DNA of 64,000 nucleotides from Ptychodera flava (taxonomy: Eukaryota; Hemichordata; Enteropneusta; Ptychoderidae). Of the stretch, positions 24,331 to 36,330 are shown piece after piece; the first letter of the stretch is position 1; each line of letters begins with the position of its first letter. Location: contig NC_091930.1 of the NCBI RefSeq assembly GCF_041260155.1, positions 47,909,402 through 47,973,401 on the forward strand, read 5' to 3'. Below the pieces are notes generated by a model. It made no database searches. It had not been told where the DNA came from and saw only the letters and a program-made list of their open reading frames with translations. The translations under genes and the position numbers were made by a program.

Positions 24331-24412
24331 GCTACACCTGTGAAGGCAAAGAGTGAGGCAACAAAGGAAGTGTATGATGGGATGCAGAGTGACCTAGAAC
24401 GAGTTGATAAAG
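24331..24412 (+). CDS. Possible start of a second TRADD-N-like unit
   Basis: After a CCATCAGCCAG acceptor, a frame different from the previous exon reads ATPVKAKSEATKEVYDGMQS, then DLERVDKG before a GTAGGT donor. The VYDGMQ..LERVDKG pattern resembles the entry into a TRADD-N-like core, as in KKVEQGSL of the exon at 22745. No matching downstream core was found before the transposons at 24582-27364, so it may be a decayed duplicate or have its partner beyond them. Confidence 0.3.
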
Positions 24413-24581
24413 GTAGGTCGCTTGATTTTGAGTTTCATATCATAGTATCTCTAAATAGCAAGTTTCATCAAATTTGGTCAGGTCAATTCAGATATATATC
24501 CCTAATTAGGAAAGTTCATAAAATATGCAAATTAGGATTTGGCTGAAGTAAATATGCTTAACGTCTTTAAATAATGTGTTA

Positions 24582-25644
24582 CACCCGTGGCCACTTTAGT
24601 GTTGATCAAGCCTGTCTGGTACAAGCAGAAATTCTGTCTGCAGAAGGGTGATAAAACGGTTACTTTACCCTGTATCAGTGGTGATAATGATCCTACTATC
24701 GGTACCCCGTGGACACGCCGATTAGCCTGAAATTAGGGAGTGATTATAAAATACACTGTATACATATGTTGTTGACCACGGCATTTGCCCTATCATTACC
24801 CAGTATCTGCTAAAATTAATGTGTTTCAAATGTAGTCAGTCAGTGTTAGAGAACATCACACATTTTGTGCCGATTTCAATATTGCAGTGAATGAATACCA
24901 ACGATACTATAGCGTGTATCGCAAGTGTCGTGTTCAGACTTTGTTCAGACGCGGGAATTGAGAAAATGCCACTTTGAAAATGTTAGCGATTAAATTACAG
25001 ACATCGCCCGTCTTGACGTCGACTGCAAAACTTTCGAAATAAACATTCACTTGCACTAGGCCATGTTTCTTTCCATAAACTTACTCCAATTTCACTTGGT
25101 ACGAGAGAAAAGGTAAGAGTAAAGAACAGTCGGGGTAGCATTTTACATGTACATGTATTCACATGTGTGTAACCATGAACGACACTTTTCTCATCCCGGT
25201 TGAAGGGAACTTGTCCTGATACATGTACATCTCTTCCAAACTTTTCTGGCTCCCTCCACGCTTATCTTAAAACGCTTGCTTGTTTCTTTGTAAGCTCCTC
25301 GTGGTACCTTGCCAGATGCCGGATGGCCACCACAATCTCTTATATTTTGAACAATCAAGCTTGCTACGTCCTCACTGAAGGATTTGCCCTTATGGTATTT
25401 GCGACTGTTGTTATTGATGTTCATTGTCGGAGTGCAGACTTACAGCGTGTCTACAGTGCAGTGTTGTGATCGATTTGAATTGGGCAGGCGAGACGTTTTA
25501 GTAGAACGTTATCTCAATCCTAACTGTGGGGTGCCGATAGTGAACCTTACATTTATTACACCGACCACCACTTTGTTTCGTTTATACAAACAGAATTTCT
25601 GCTTGCACCAGACAGGCTTAATCAACACTAAAGTGGCCACGGTG
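24582..25644. mobile_element. Tc1/mariner-like element with ~55 bp TIRs and TA target site
   Basis: The left end CACCCGTGGCCACTTTAGTG is mirrored at the right by CACTAAAGTGGCCACGGTG, and the match extends through AAGCAGAAATTCTG about 50 bp inward with few differences. TA flanks both ends (24580-24581 and 25645-25646). The interior carries a minus-strand helix-turn-helix frame (25191-25424) but no DDE/D catalytic domain, so this is a deletion derivative. IS630/Tc1-mariner is favoured by the TA site and HTH; ISL2EU is an alternative. Confidence 0.7.
25191..25424 (-). CDS. Helix-turn-helix DNA-binding fragment of a transposase
   Basis: A 77-residue frame with a basic start (RKYHKGKSFSEDVASLIV) then GGHPASGKVPRGAYKETSKR and FKISVEGARKVWKR. 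The last segment is a recognition-helix pattern (alternating hydrophobics, VS..GARKVW). Similar paired-like HTH modules begin many Tc1/mariner-type transposases. It lies inside the TIR element at 24582-25644 and ends without a catalytic domain, so alone it could at most bind the element ends. Confidence 0.5.
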   Translation of the reverse strand: MNINNNSRKYHKGKSFSEDVASLIVQNIRDCGGHPASGKVPRGAYKETSKRFKISVEGARKVWKRCTCIRTSSLQPG

Positions 25645-25703
25645 TAAATCATAGTATCTTCAATAAACATACCATGTTTAGTTAATTTTGATCAGGTAAA
25701 TTC

Positions 25704-25707
<4 letters not shown>

Positions 25708-25770
<63 letters not shown>
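25708..25770. repeat. (AT)n microsatellite
   Basis: About 31 AT units, between segments repeated from 24437-24535 (CATAGTATCT at the left, AAAGTTCATAAA and ATATGCAAATTAG at the right). Confidence 0.95.
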
Positions 25771-25772
<2 letters not shown>

Positions 25773-25839
25773 CGAATTAGAAAAGTTCATAAATATGCAA
25801 ATTAGCAATTATCTTTCATGTCCCCTGGGTAAGGCTTAA

Positions 25840-27364
25840 AGCGCAGTGGTCGTCGCGCTGCGCATCCTCCTGAGGGGGTCCCCCTCTGTTGTAAACAAAT
25901 CCAAGAACGCCGCACATGTTACGGGTTGATTGTAATGTTTGCGATATTGCCGCTTGTAAAAATGGCGGCTGATCTGTCACAAGCATACCAACTAACCAAA
26001 TGTAACACGCAATAAAAGGTCAATTAATCTAAGTTAAATATCTGCTGAATATTGAACAATAATTGCACGCTGGATTGAGATCACATTTGCTCATGATTTT
26101 CTTGAATCAGTTGAATGGGGCTCGGCTACTGTTATCGCTCGAGCCATAGAGCTAGACGTACGCATGTATACGCCAACAGATTATCAACGACCGGGCTCTA
26201 GTTTTCGACATCGCTAGCAAGGACGAGAGCTTTCATTTCAAGAGGCCCGACAGGAGTACAAAGACAACAACCCAAACTACAGAAATCTACAGCTCGCAGA
26301 GCAATGCCCGCTGCAGCAAGAAGCATCTCTGCATCTGTTCCGTTCCGTGCTCTGTATGAACATCCGTGTCAAACCGGGTATATGGCGCGCTACACTCTGC
26401 TGTGGAGAATCCAACTCAACTACAAAGTTTACCCAGTTTGGGGGTGCAAACGAGAATTCCGAGTACAGGTATCAAGTCAAGCGAAGGACCTTTCATAGGT
26501 CTTCTTGTTATGTGGGGGTTATCTCACTTGAAAGAGGATTCAGACCTACCCGGTAATCCGGAGGTACAACAACGAAGTTTGCCCAGTACCGGTAGGCCTA
26601 CACCAGCCAGCGGTTGGATCACTGCCATGACCGTGCACAGGACCGGGGCACAGGATCTCTCGATACGTCTATGCACGGTGTATAGCCGTGCAATTTTCCT
26701 GCCAAATGCCGCGAAAACCCGCTCGTTTTGTCTATTGTTTCCTGTCATTTACTATTTCTTACCACGTAATACTAGGACTTGTAAGACATGGTGATCAACA
26801 GTTGTTGTGGGCCAAGTCGTCGCGGGCCGGTACGTGTGGGACCGGATTTTCTATATCCGTGTACGTCAACGAGGTGACCGTCTCCCAACAACATCTCCCG
26901 TGTCCTGCTCTGGCTTGCCGATCATGGTCTTGAGTGTAATTTTTGTGTTAGGCATTGTGCTTGTTGCTGGTCTACATATATAGGCAATGTTGATCATTTT
27001 AGTTATGCATTTTCACTGTACAGCTACTGTACATAGCATTGTGTACAACCAGCGTGATCGCGCGCGACCAAACCTTTTTGTTCACTTTGTCTGCGTGCAG
27101 TAAACTCAGCGACATAATTTGCTGAGTGTAGTGTCCCAATGTTCGTAGCTCTACACGAGTTTATAGATAGAAATACACCACTGAAGTTCGTTTCCGATCT
27201 TAATATTTTACTATTGCATGATGTTGAGTCTTACAAAGGCCTTAACAAAGTGGGGGACTGCTCCCATCTCACTCCTATTGAAGTTGAGAAGACTTATTAT
27301 GTTTACAAAATTTATGTTTATCAACAAAAAAATCATGCACGCGCAGCGCGACGACCACTGCGCT
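25840..27364. mobile_element. Kolobok-like TTAA element, ~1.5 kb
   Basis: AGCGCAGTGGTCGTCGCGCT at the left and AGCGCGACGACCACTGCGCT at the right form a TIR of about 24 bp. TTAA flanks both ends (25836-25839 and 27365-27368). The interior has overlapping frames of 60-142 codons around 26304-26933, none recognisable as a transposase, so it is probably non-autonomous. Confidence 0.75.
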
Positions 27365-27368
27365 TTAA

Positions 27369-28099
<731 letters not shown>

Positions 28100-28305
28100 T
28101 AAGTAGTTCCTGAGTTCTTGATTTTCAACCATTTCCATTTTTTTCCTACCTCATTTGAATTTTTACTATGCTGATTAGTTCATTTGAAGAACGGCATATC
28201 TACATCACACATAGCTCCATATCAAAAAAAAAAAAATCAGCTTGACCTGTGTAGCTGTTCTCATTTTTTGCTGTGGACCTACATACATACAGACATACAT
28301 AAACA

Positions 28306-28420
28306 TAGACTGAAAGATTCCGTCGCGTGCGGGCGCACTGCTACCTACGACCCTTTATGGTAAAGGGTTGTAGGTCGCAAAGCGCCGGAGCGCCCGCACT
28401 CGACAGAATCTTTCAGTCTA
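28306..28420. mobile_element. MULE-like palindromic MITE with perfect 9 bp duplication
   Basis: TAGACTGAAAGATTC begins the element and GAATCTTTCAGTCTA ends it. Inner arms carry GTGCGGGCGC and GCGCCCGCAC and meet near ACCCTTTATGGTAAAGGGT. ACATAAACA flanks both sides as a 9 bp target duplication, as expected of Mutator-like elements. Non-coding. Confidence 0.85.
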
Positions 28421-28545
28421 ACATAAACACACAGACAGATAGACATATATGTACATAAATACCTTACTACTTACATACATACAGACATAACACAGATAGA
28501 CAGACATTATACAGACAGACATATTCCCACTGTGGATGGATGGAC

Positions 28546-28757
28546 ATACATACATACATACATACATACATACATACATACATACATACATACATACATA
28601 CATACATACATACATACATACATACATACATGCATACATACATGCATGCATACATGCATGCATGCATGCATGCGTGCATGCGTGCATGCGTGCATACGTG
28701 CATACGTGCATGCATGCATGCATGCATGCATACGTGCATACGTGCATGCATGCATGC
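28546..28757. repeat. (CATA)n to (CATG)n microsatellite
   Basis: A pure CATA tract to about 28631 grades into mixed CATG/CGTG/CATA tetranucleotides. Long Thr/His/Ile and Cys/Met frames on both strands are artefacts. Confidence 0.95.
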
Positions 28758-29394
28758 CCTTACTGAAAGCCAAAGTCCACAGTAGACGAGAGTAGATCTA
28801 CGGACTGTTAACTTGAGGAACACAAATGCAAAATATCACAGAGATCAAACTACAGTTTTGTGGTAACGTAAAAGTATAACTATTTACCAGTAATTTATCT
28901 GTGAAAAAGTCACATTTAAAAAGAATAAAAAAGCAACGTTTTCATTGATACTTTCTTCAGATATACAATACAGTTGCATCTATGGCTGCGTTCATGATTA
29001 GGGAGGCTTGAGGAATGGCGATTGAAATCTATTTTTTTCCCAGATCCCCCCTCAAATGCCTTAAAAATTTTCAAATGCCCCCCTCTATATGATCAAATTT
29101 TTTCTTTCAAGTCCTCCTTCCCAATCTATCACAAGCCTGCATGTACATGTTTTACAAACTGAGCACAGTGACCTACCAAATTGTTTTAAAAGTACAAGAC
29201 AATGAATTAGATGCTACTCAAAATTGACAATACTTGAAGGTTAAAATATTCATTCAGATAAATGTTTTTATCTCTGAAATTTTTATTTTGGGTGCTTTCT
29301 ATTTTCTGGGTTTTTTATAATTTTACAGATTTAAAGGATATACATGTAGTCTTTTACCACTGAAAAATTGGACAAGTAAATTTACATTTTTAGC

Positions 29395-30470
29395 TACTTT
29401 AGACTATAGTCTATAGCAGCTATTGGGTATGGGTATCCGTCTGGCGTCCGTCGTCAGTCTGTATGTATGTATGTATGTATGTCCGTTGTGAGGCGTCCGT
29501 CCACTCAAATATCTTGAGAACCGCAGTACTTACTGATTTGATATTTGTTGTATAGATGCAAATTTTTTGATATTGTTGAAAATATGCAAATTAGCGCAAA
29601 AAACATGTTTTTGGTAAAAAATCTTCTTCTTCATAACTGCTGGTCAGACAGCTTTGATATTTGGTATACAGGTTCCCAAGGATAACCTAACTTAGATTTG
29701 TTCAAATTGTGATGAAATATGCAAATCTGTATTTTTAAGGACTTTTTTGTCATTTTTGGTCAAAAATTTATTTCATCAAAATCACTCATCTGACAGCTTT
29801 GATATTTGGTATACAGGTTCCCACAGATTAACTAATGATGAAATCTGCAATTTTGTATTTTTGGCGCAATTTTTGCCATTTTTGGTCGAAAAATATGTTT
29901 CACAAAAACTACTTGTCTGATGCCTTTGATATTTGGTATACAGGTTCCTAGGGGTTGTCTTAGTGTAATATATTGAAATTTGATGAAATCTTCAATTTTT
30001 GTATTTCTGGGTCTTTTTTGCCATTTTTGGCTCAATTTTTGCCATTTTTGGTCAAATCTTTGTTTCTCAAATGTTACTTATCTGATAGCTTTGATATTTG
30101 ATATACAGGTTCCTAGGGTTTATCTTAATGTAATATATTGAAATTATGATGCAATCTTCAATTGTGACTATTTTTGCAGCTAATTTTGCCATTTTTGGTC
30201 AGACCATCCTGAAATGAGCTATCAAAGATACCCACCTTTGTCATCAACACGTGTCACAAAAAGTTATTCTCTACATAACACAGCGGAGCTCTGTCGACTG
30301 TTAGGTTGCTTGTTTTTTTTTCAAAACCGCTGGTCAGACAGCTTTAATATTTGGTATACAGGTCCCTAGGATGATCTTAGTGAGATAATTTCATACAGAC
30401 AGGAAATACTCAATTTTGTATCCATGTCTATAGTAGCTTCAGGGACATTGGCCCTATGATTAACTGTTAT
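29395..30470. repeat. Dispersed repeat with internal GATATTTGGTATACAGGT units
   Basis: It opens with TAGCTACTTTAGACTATAGT and a GTATGTATG run followed by GTCCGT. Then the core TTTGATATTTGGTATACAGG recurs near 29660, 29796, 29924, 30090 and 30340, with TTTTGCCATTTTTGGTCA spacers. It closes with CTATAGTAGCTTCAGGGACA. Related text occurs at 7240-7400 and 56475-57060. Confidence 0.75.
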
Positions 30471-31124
30471 TTTGATTTTCCGCCAGTTTTAGAAATTGGT
30501 AATATTACAAAGGAAACATAGCATACCGGTATAGTGTCCCACAGGAAACATTCAGCATTACATGTATTATATTGGCACTACGCTGTCGTTTCTGTGAAGA
30601 TTCCAATGCATATATGCACTGAGTGCTGTGTTTTTGCTTTATCTGCATGAGGGCGCCATTTTATGTTTGGGCAAACGTTTATTATTTATCTTGCTCAAAT
30701 TGCACATGTAGTCCCAGTGGGCAGTTTATACTTGTATAAACATCCCTCAATGAGTACATTCCCATGAACTTTGAACTTGTTTTAGTTTGGAAGTAAAATC
30801 ACAAAAATAATGCTAAAAGATACAGCTATCGGGCCTTTAAAGTGTAGATGAACAGTTCTTCAGTGTTCAGTGTCTTTGTCTACTTATGCCTGTCAACAGA
30901 TGTACTGTACTACCTTAAATGTACCATTTCCATAAGGGTCCTTATCACAGAGCTGTAGTAATCAATTCACTGTCAGCAAGATAGAACTGTAACATCTGTA
31001 ACTGTGATTAAGGTCCATGTACAGTGCTGTAAAGACATAAGAGCAAATACTGCACTCATGACATGTGCAAACCTGGATGTTGGTGAAGGGTCTAAATTTT
31101 GTGCCTCTATCACTTGTAGCTGTA

Positions 31125-31960
31125 TTACATGACAAGATATTGATACTCTCCTGTGTAAACAGACATGTAACAGGGTCTGATTTTATGCATGTACATGTAT
31201 TAGCTCCTGTATTACATGACAAGTATAGGATAAAGCCCGAGTACGAGGGCTCTTCTGGTATATAAAGTCCAACCCAACGATAAAATGTCGAGGCCGCAGG
31301 CCGAGACATTTTATCGTAGGGTTGGACTTTATATACCAGAAGAGCCCGAGTACGAGGGTTTTATCCGACTTAAAAACTATCGCCCCTAACTGATATATTT
31401 TCGTTTTCAATGTGTTTACGTCAGCCGTCCCCTTTGTCAATGTAACATGTTTAGGATATTAATTAAAACTTCTATTTGTGAAATAGCCTTCCAGTGTGAT
31501 GGAACATCCTATAAATGCCCTAGGGCACATATAAATGCCCTAGGGCACAGCAGATTTTGTGTTGCAGCTGGTTTCCACTGTGTTACCAAATTTGAATATT
31601 AAAACGTATCAGATGTCTACAGAATATGACATGTTCACTTTTGATTGGACAGTACTTTACTACGGCGCTGTCATTCGTTTCTGGAATTTGGTGACCAAGG
31701 CTTTACGAGTAGATAAAACACCCTGAATTGAGCACTCTGATTGGTCAATCAACAGTAGATAGTTTTTAAGATATTGATACGGTCCTGTGTATACAGACAT
31801 GTGACAGGGTCTGATTTTATGCACGTACATGTATTAGTTCCTTATCACATGACGGGCTAATGTTCTATCCATACAGAAATTGAACAGGGTTTTGAATTTC
31901 ATGACTGTATTAGTACCTGTTTTATCATATACCTATTACATCTGTAAACTATGGAGTTTC
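31125..31960. repeat. Diverged outlying units of the 69 bp minisatellite, with an insertion
   Basis: Units resembling the array at 32640 occur at about 31130-31221 and 31772-31930. Between them an insertion of about 550 bp (31222-31771) interrupts the shared text GACAAG/ATATTGATAC. The insertion has CTTAAAAACTATC and GATAGTTTTTAAG inverted words and a large palindrome at 31228-31368. Confidence 0.6.
31228..31368. repeat. ~140 bp near-perfect palindrome
   Basis: The arms contain CCGAGTACGAGGG, GGTATATAAAGTCCAACCC and ACGATAAAATGTC on the left, mirrored on the right around GAGGCCGCAGGCCGAG. It is a foldback component of the insertion at 31222-31771. Confidence 0.85.
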
Positions 31961-32639
31961 ATCCCACAGTAAATTACACTATCAGTCAACGCAAAGTAAA
32001 TAACATTGAGGAGACTACAATACCTTTGGATGCTATTGAACGCATTTCGACATTTAACCTCACATCAGTATAATGTAAACATTTAGAAAACACGACAAGA
32101 TTCATTTTTTCAAATACACATATAACCATCACTGCGTCACATCATGAGTGATGGCAAGAAAAATAGCTAAGAGTTTATGAGAAATAATCTTGCTGAACTA
32201 CAATTTCTTCATGTTCACTGCACTGCATACATTGAATTTTCTTTCTCAATGCTTATAGCTGACTCACTGAAAGTGTCCATCTACATGCCGTCATGCAATA
32301 CAGTGTATGTTCAGTACAGCATGCTGGACTTTCAACTTTTCTTGTAACATTTTGAATAAAGTGGTATATAATAAAAAATACTAGGATTTGTCCTCACAAT
32401 ACTGTACACTTTTATACTATCCTTGATACTATATGCATCTTGGACTATACCTCCACTGTACAATGAACTCCAAAACAAAACGTCATCTGATTTTGTATAT
32501 AAACTTTTATAACATGCCACATGTTCATTCCGTGTCGTGATTTGCCAGAATACGTCAGGTGATGAGAAAAATTAATATTCCATGACAGGATATACTGTCA
32601 TGCACATGTGCACACACAAATGTGCATGTGACACAATTT

Positions 32640-34370
32640 GAATTCATGTCTGTATCAGTACCAGTATTACATGACTGTCCTGTACACACAGACATGTGAC
32701 AATGTCTGAATTTCATGTCTGTATCAGTACCTGTATTACAAGACTGTCCTGTACACACAGATATGTGACAGTGTCTGAATTTCATGTCTGTATTAGTACC
32801 TGTATTACATGACTGTCCTGTACACACAGATATGTGACAGTGTCTGAATTTCATGTCTGTATTAGTACCTGTATTACATGACTGTCCTGTACACACTGAC
32901 ATGTGACAGTGTCTGAATTTCATGTCTGTATCAGTACCTGTATTACAAGACTGTCCTGTACACACAGACATGTGACAGTGTCTGAATTTCATGTCTGTAT
33001 CAGTACCAGTATTACATGACTGTCCTGTACACACAGATATGTGACAGTGTCTGAATTTCATGCCTGTATCAGTACCAGTATTACATGACTGTCCTGTACA
33101 CACAGATATGTGACAGTGTCTGAATTTCATGTCTGTATTAGTACCTGTATTACATGACTGTCCTGTACACACAGCATGTGACAGTGTCTGAATTTCATGT
33201 CTGTATCAGTACCAGTATTACATGACTGTCCTGTACACACAGATATGTGACAGTGTCTGAATTTCATGTCTGTAGCAGTACCTGTATTACATGACTGTCC
33301 TGTACACACAGACATGTGACAGTGTCTGAATTTCATGCCTGTATCAGTACCAGTATTACAAGACTGTCCTGTACACACAGACATGTGACAGTGTCTGAAT
33401 TTCATGTCTGTATTAGTACCAGTATTACATGACTGTCCTGTACACACAGACATGTGACAGTGTCTGAATTTAATGTCTGTATCAGTACCAGTATTACATG
33501 ACTGTCCTGTACACACAGACATGTGACAGTGTCTGAATTTCATGTCTGTATTAGTACCTGTATTACATGACTGTCCTGTACACACAGATATGTGACAGTG
33601 TCTGAATTTCATGTCTGTATCAGTACCTGTATTACAAGACTGTCCTGTACACACAGACATGTGACAGTGTCTGAATTTCATGTCTGTGTATCAGTACATG
33701 TATTGCATGACTGTCCTGTACACACAGCATGTGACAGGGTCTGAATTTCATGTCTGTGTATCAGTACATGTATTGCATGACTGTCCTGTACACACAGACA
33801 TGTGACAGGGTCTGAATTTCATGTCTGTGTATCAGTACATGTATTGCATGACTGTCCTGTACACACAGACATGTGACAGGGTCTGAATTTCATGTCTGTG
33901 TATCAGTACATGTATTGCATGACTGTCTGTACAAGGTAGTCACGCAATAAAGGTACTGATATACAGACAGGTGACTCTGTCTGAATTCGTTGCCTGCATC
34001 CGTATTGCATGACAGGAAGTTGTCCTGTACACACAGACATGTGACAGTGTCTGAATTTCATGTCTGTATCAGTACCTGTATTACATGACTGTCCTGTACA
34101 CACTGACATGTGACAGTGTCTGAATTTCATGTCTGTATCAGTACCTGTATTACATGACTGTCCTGTACACACAGACATGTGACAATGTCTGAATTTCATG
34201 TCTGTGTATCAGTACATGTATTACATGTCCTGTACACACAGACATGTGACAGTGTCTGAATTTCATGTCTGTGTATCAGTACATGTATTGCATGACTGTC
34301 TGTACAAGGTAGTCACGCAATAAAGGTACTGATATACAGACAGGTGACTCTGTCTGAATTCGTTGCCTGA
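32640..34370. repeat. 69 bp minisatellite array, more than 20 units
   Basis: The unit contains ACTGTCCTGTACACACAG, ACATGTGACAGTGTCTGAAT and TTCATGTCTGTATCAGTACC. It runs almost without a break from 32640 to about 33920, then again at 34020-34300. Because 69 is divisible by 3, the minus strand shows long frames of a 23-residue repeat (VCTGQSCNTGTDTDMKFRHC type). Near-identical units, lack of splice sites and truncation at phase changes argue that these are not genes. A block starting CAAGGTAGTCACGCAATAAA is inserted twice (about 33934 and 34311), so the array also has a larger-scale duplication. Confidence 0.9.
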
Positions 34371-34487
34371 TATTAATAATTTTTAACATAATAACTTTAT
34401 TGACATTATTCCCTCAAAGGTGAACATAGTCAAGAACTAATACTACAAAAATAAGAAAAGGATACTTATCAAAAAAAATAAAAAATA

Positions 34488-34490
<3 letters not shown>

Positions 34491-34533
<43 letters not shown>
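34491..34533. repeat. (AT)n microsatellite
   Basis: About 21 AT units after an A-rich stretch. Confidence 0.9.
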
Positions 34534-34538
<5 letters not shown>

Positions 34539-34721
34539 AGATATAACTTTATGCAGAATATGAAATGTGGGGTAATCTTAAAAATATCTGTTTCTTGGAT
34601 AAATGTTGTGAGGTATATCATGCTATCTGTATTGCTCATTATGTAGCAAAATTAGGCTTCCAATCCCAGTTGTTGAAGTTTGTCCATGTCATACGCAATC
34701 ACGACAAAAATTGTTAGACTC

Positions 34722-34794
34722 GATAGCCACCCCCAAAAACAGAATGTTTCCCTCGGCCTTTGGCCTTGGGAGACAGTCTGTTTTTGTGGGTGAC
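34722..34794. repeat. Hairpin-forming inverted repeat
   Basis: CACCCCCAAAAACAGA on the left pairs with TCTGTTTTTGTGGGTG on the right around CCTCGGCCTTTGGCCTTGGG. Probably a small decayed foldback MITE. Confidence 0.6.
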
Positions 34795-36153
34795 TCACAG
34801 TCCCTCGGAGTACAGATGTATGCTGTTGCCCTCATGGCCAGTCAATATGTCTTAACTGAGAGATCTAGCTGATACAGCTCTGAAATTTGAAAACTACAGG
34901 CACAGTGACAATGATTATTAAACCTCTCTTCACAGAGATCTGATCAGTGCTTGTTATGGTCATGTCTTGTAGTCTGCCTTAATTGGGATATTTCATCGTT
35001 AAATCAGATCAAATTTTGATATCTACGATAAATGACATGTTATTTGAAATACAAAGTTATAAATATGATTTGTGTAATCGGTAGATTCTAGCTTATTACA
35101 AGCCATGTACAATTTTAGGATTACACACTATTGGTGCATCTAATCAACCCTATTGTATCCTCAAGTACATGCATTTCTTCCATTAGTCTCATCCCCTATG
35201 CTTGGCTGGTTGATCTTGGATTTCAAGACTTTTCTCTGGTTGGACTTATTTTACATGTGGTTTGTGTTTACCTCCAAGAGATTATAATCTCTGGTTGTTC
35301 TTTGCCTTTCAAGACTTTGTCTCTGGTTCAATGGGTCACTGTGTATTTTACTGTGTAATACCAGGAAACAAAAAGTACAAATATCAAGCAAATTTGAAAA
35401 TTTCTATATTATTCAGTTTTTGAGATATCGAGTTTTAGGTCAGTCTGAAAAATTACGGGCAAGGCAGTGGGATGGCTGATCTAAATATCTAACTTCATCT
35501 GAAATTCTCTGCAAAATGTCAGACTGTAGCTCTAATGCAAGACACACCTTGTATGTTGACCTGTTGCTAGTTGTGAACTGGATTGTGTTTGACAAATCTA
35601 GAAATTATATTAACCCAAAACCAAGCTTGATTTAAAATTTATCATGAAGTGTATGAATAGCATAGAAGTGGGAAAAGAAAATAAGCGATAGCACATTGTA
35701 CCGGTACTTATAATTTGAAATAAAATGACAAAATATTCCATCTACACTGCAATAACACAGACGATGATAGAACATAGCTTTTACACATCTCAGAGGTAAA
35801 TGTACATGTAGACTGCTGGCATCCTAGCTGCCACTTGTGAAAATTAAAGAATTTCAGATTTTATGGGTATTTCAAATGTTTAAGTTAGAAGGTATACAAA
35901 TATCACCTGCCATGTGGGTAGCAATACATGTATGTGTTTTGTTGCACAAGGGCCTGAAAGTTAAGCAAAAACAGTCTGTTTCATAAGGGTATATGCTGAT
36001 ATAAACTGTCTGTCTTGTCAAACTCTCAAGTCCAAGGGAAAACAAGCATATGCAGTTACCCGAACATAACCAGCAATGGGTGTTTTGTAATGTACGTACC
36101 TCATCTCAAATATTCTCACTGAAAAACCCAGACGTTCCTTTCCTTTCACTCAC

Positions 36154-36330
36154 TAAGCTCTTTAGCAGACAACACTGCATCTGTTCTGTTCCTGCCTTGA
36201 TTGCAGCATGCCGTATCTGTACATCAAAAGTATTATGGTGTATAGCACCATCTATGACGTTAAAGGAAAAAGATTCGTGATCAACAGGTTCAAAGTTCAC
36301 AGGGGCTGTTTCCAACTCATCCCCTATTAT
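36154..36330 (-). CDS. Weak candidate exon, unrecognised
   Basis: A phase 0-0 frame of 59 codons starts IIGDELETAPVNFEPVD, continues through IRHAAIKAGTEQMQ, and ends at a GTGAGTG donor. The acceptor (TCTACTGAAG) is weak. A diverged copy of the central segment (FDVRHAVIKAR) is readable on the minus strand near 36690-36720, implying a local duplication or a repeat family. Confidence 0.25.

Noticed and set aside
26304-26933. Overlapping frames of 64-142 residues
   Set aside because: They lie inside the TTAA element, overlap one another, and show no transposase motif.
28546-28757. Regular spacing checked for a CRISPR array
   Set aside because: Simple tetranucleotide microsatellite in a eukaryotic genome; no spacers.
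32555-33681. Frames of 184-205 residues with CTGQSCNTGTDTD repeats
   Set aside because: They arise because the 69 bp minisatellite unit is divisible by three. Units are near-identical DNA with no splice or start signals, so I annotate a repeat instead of a gene.
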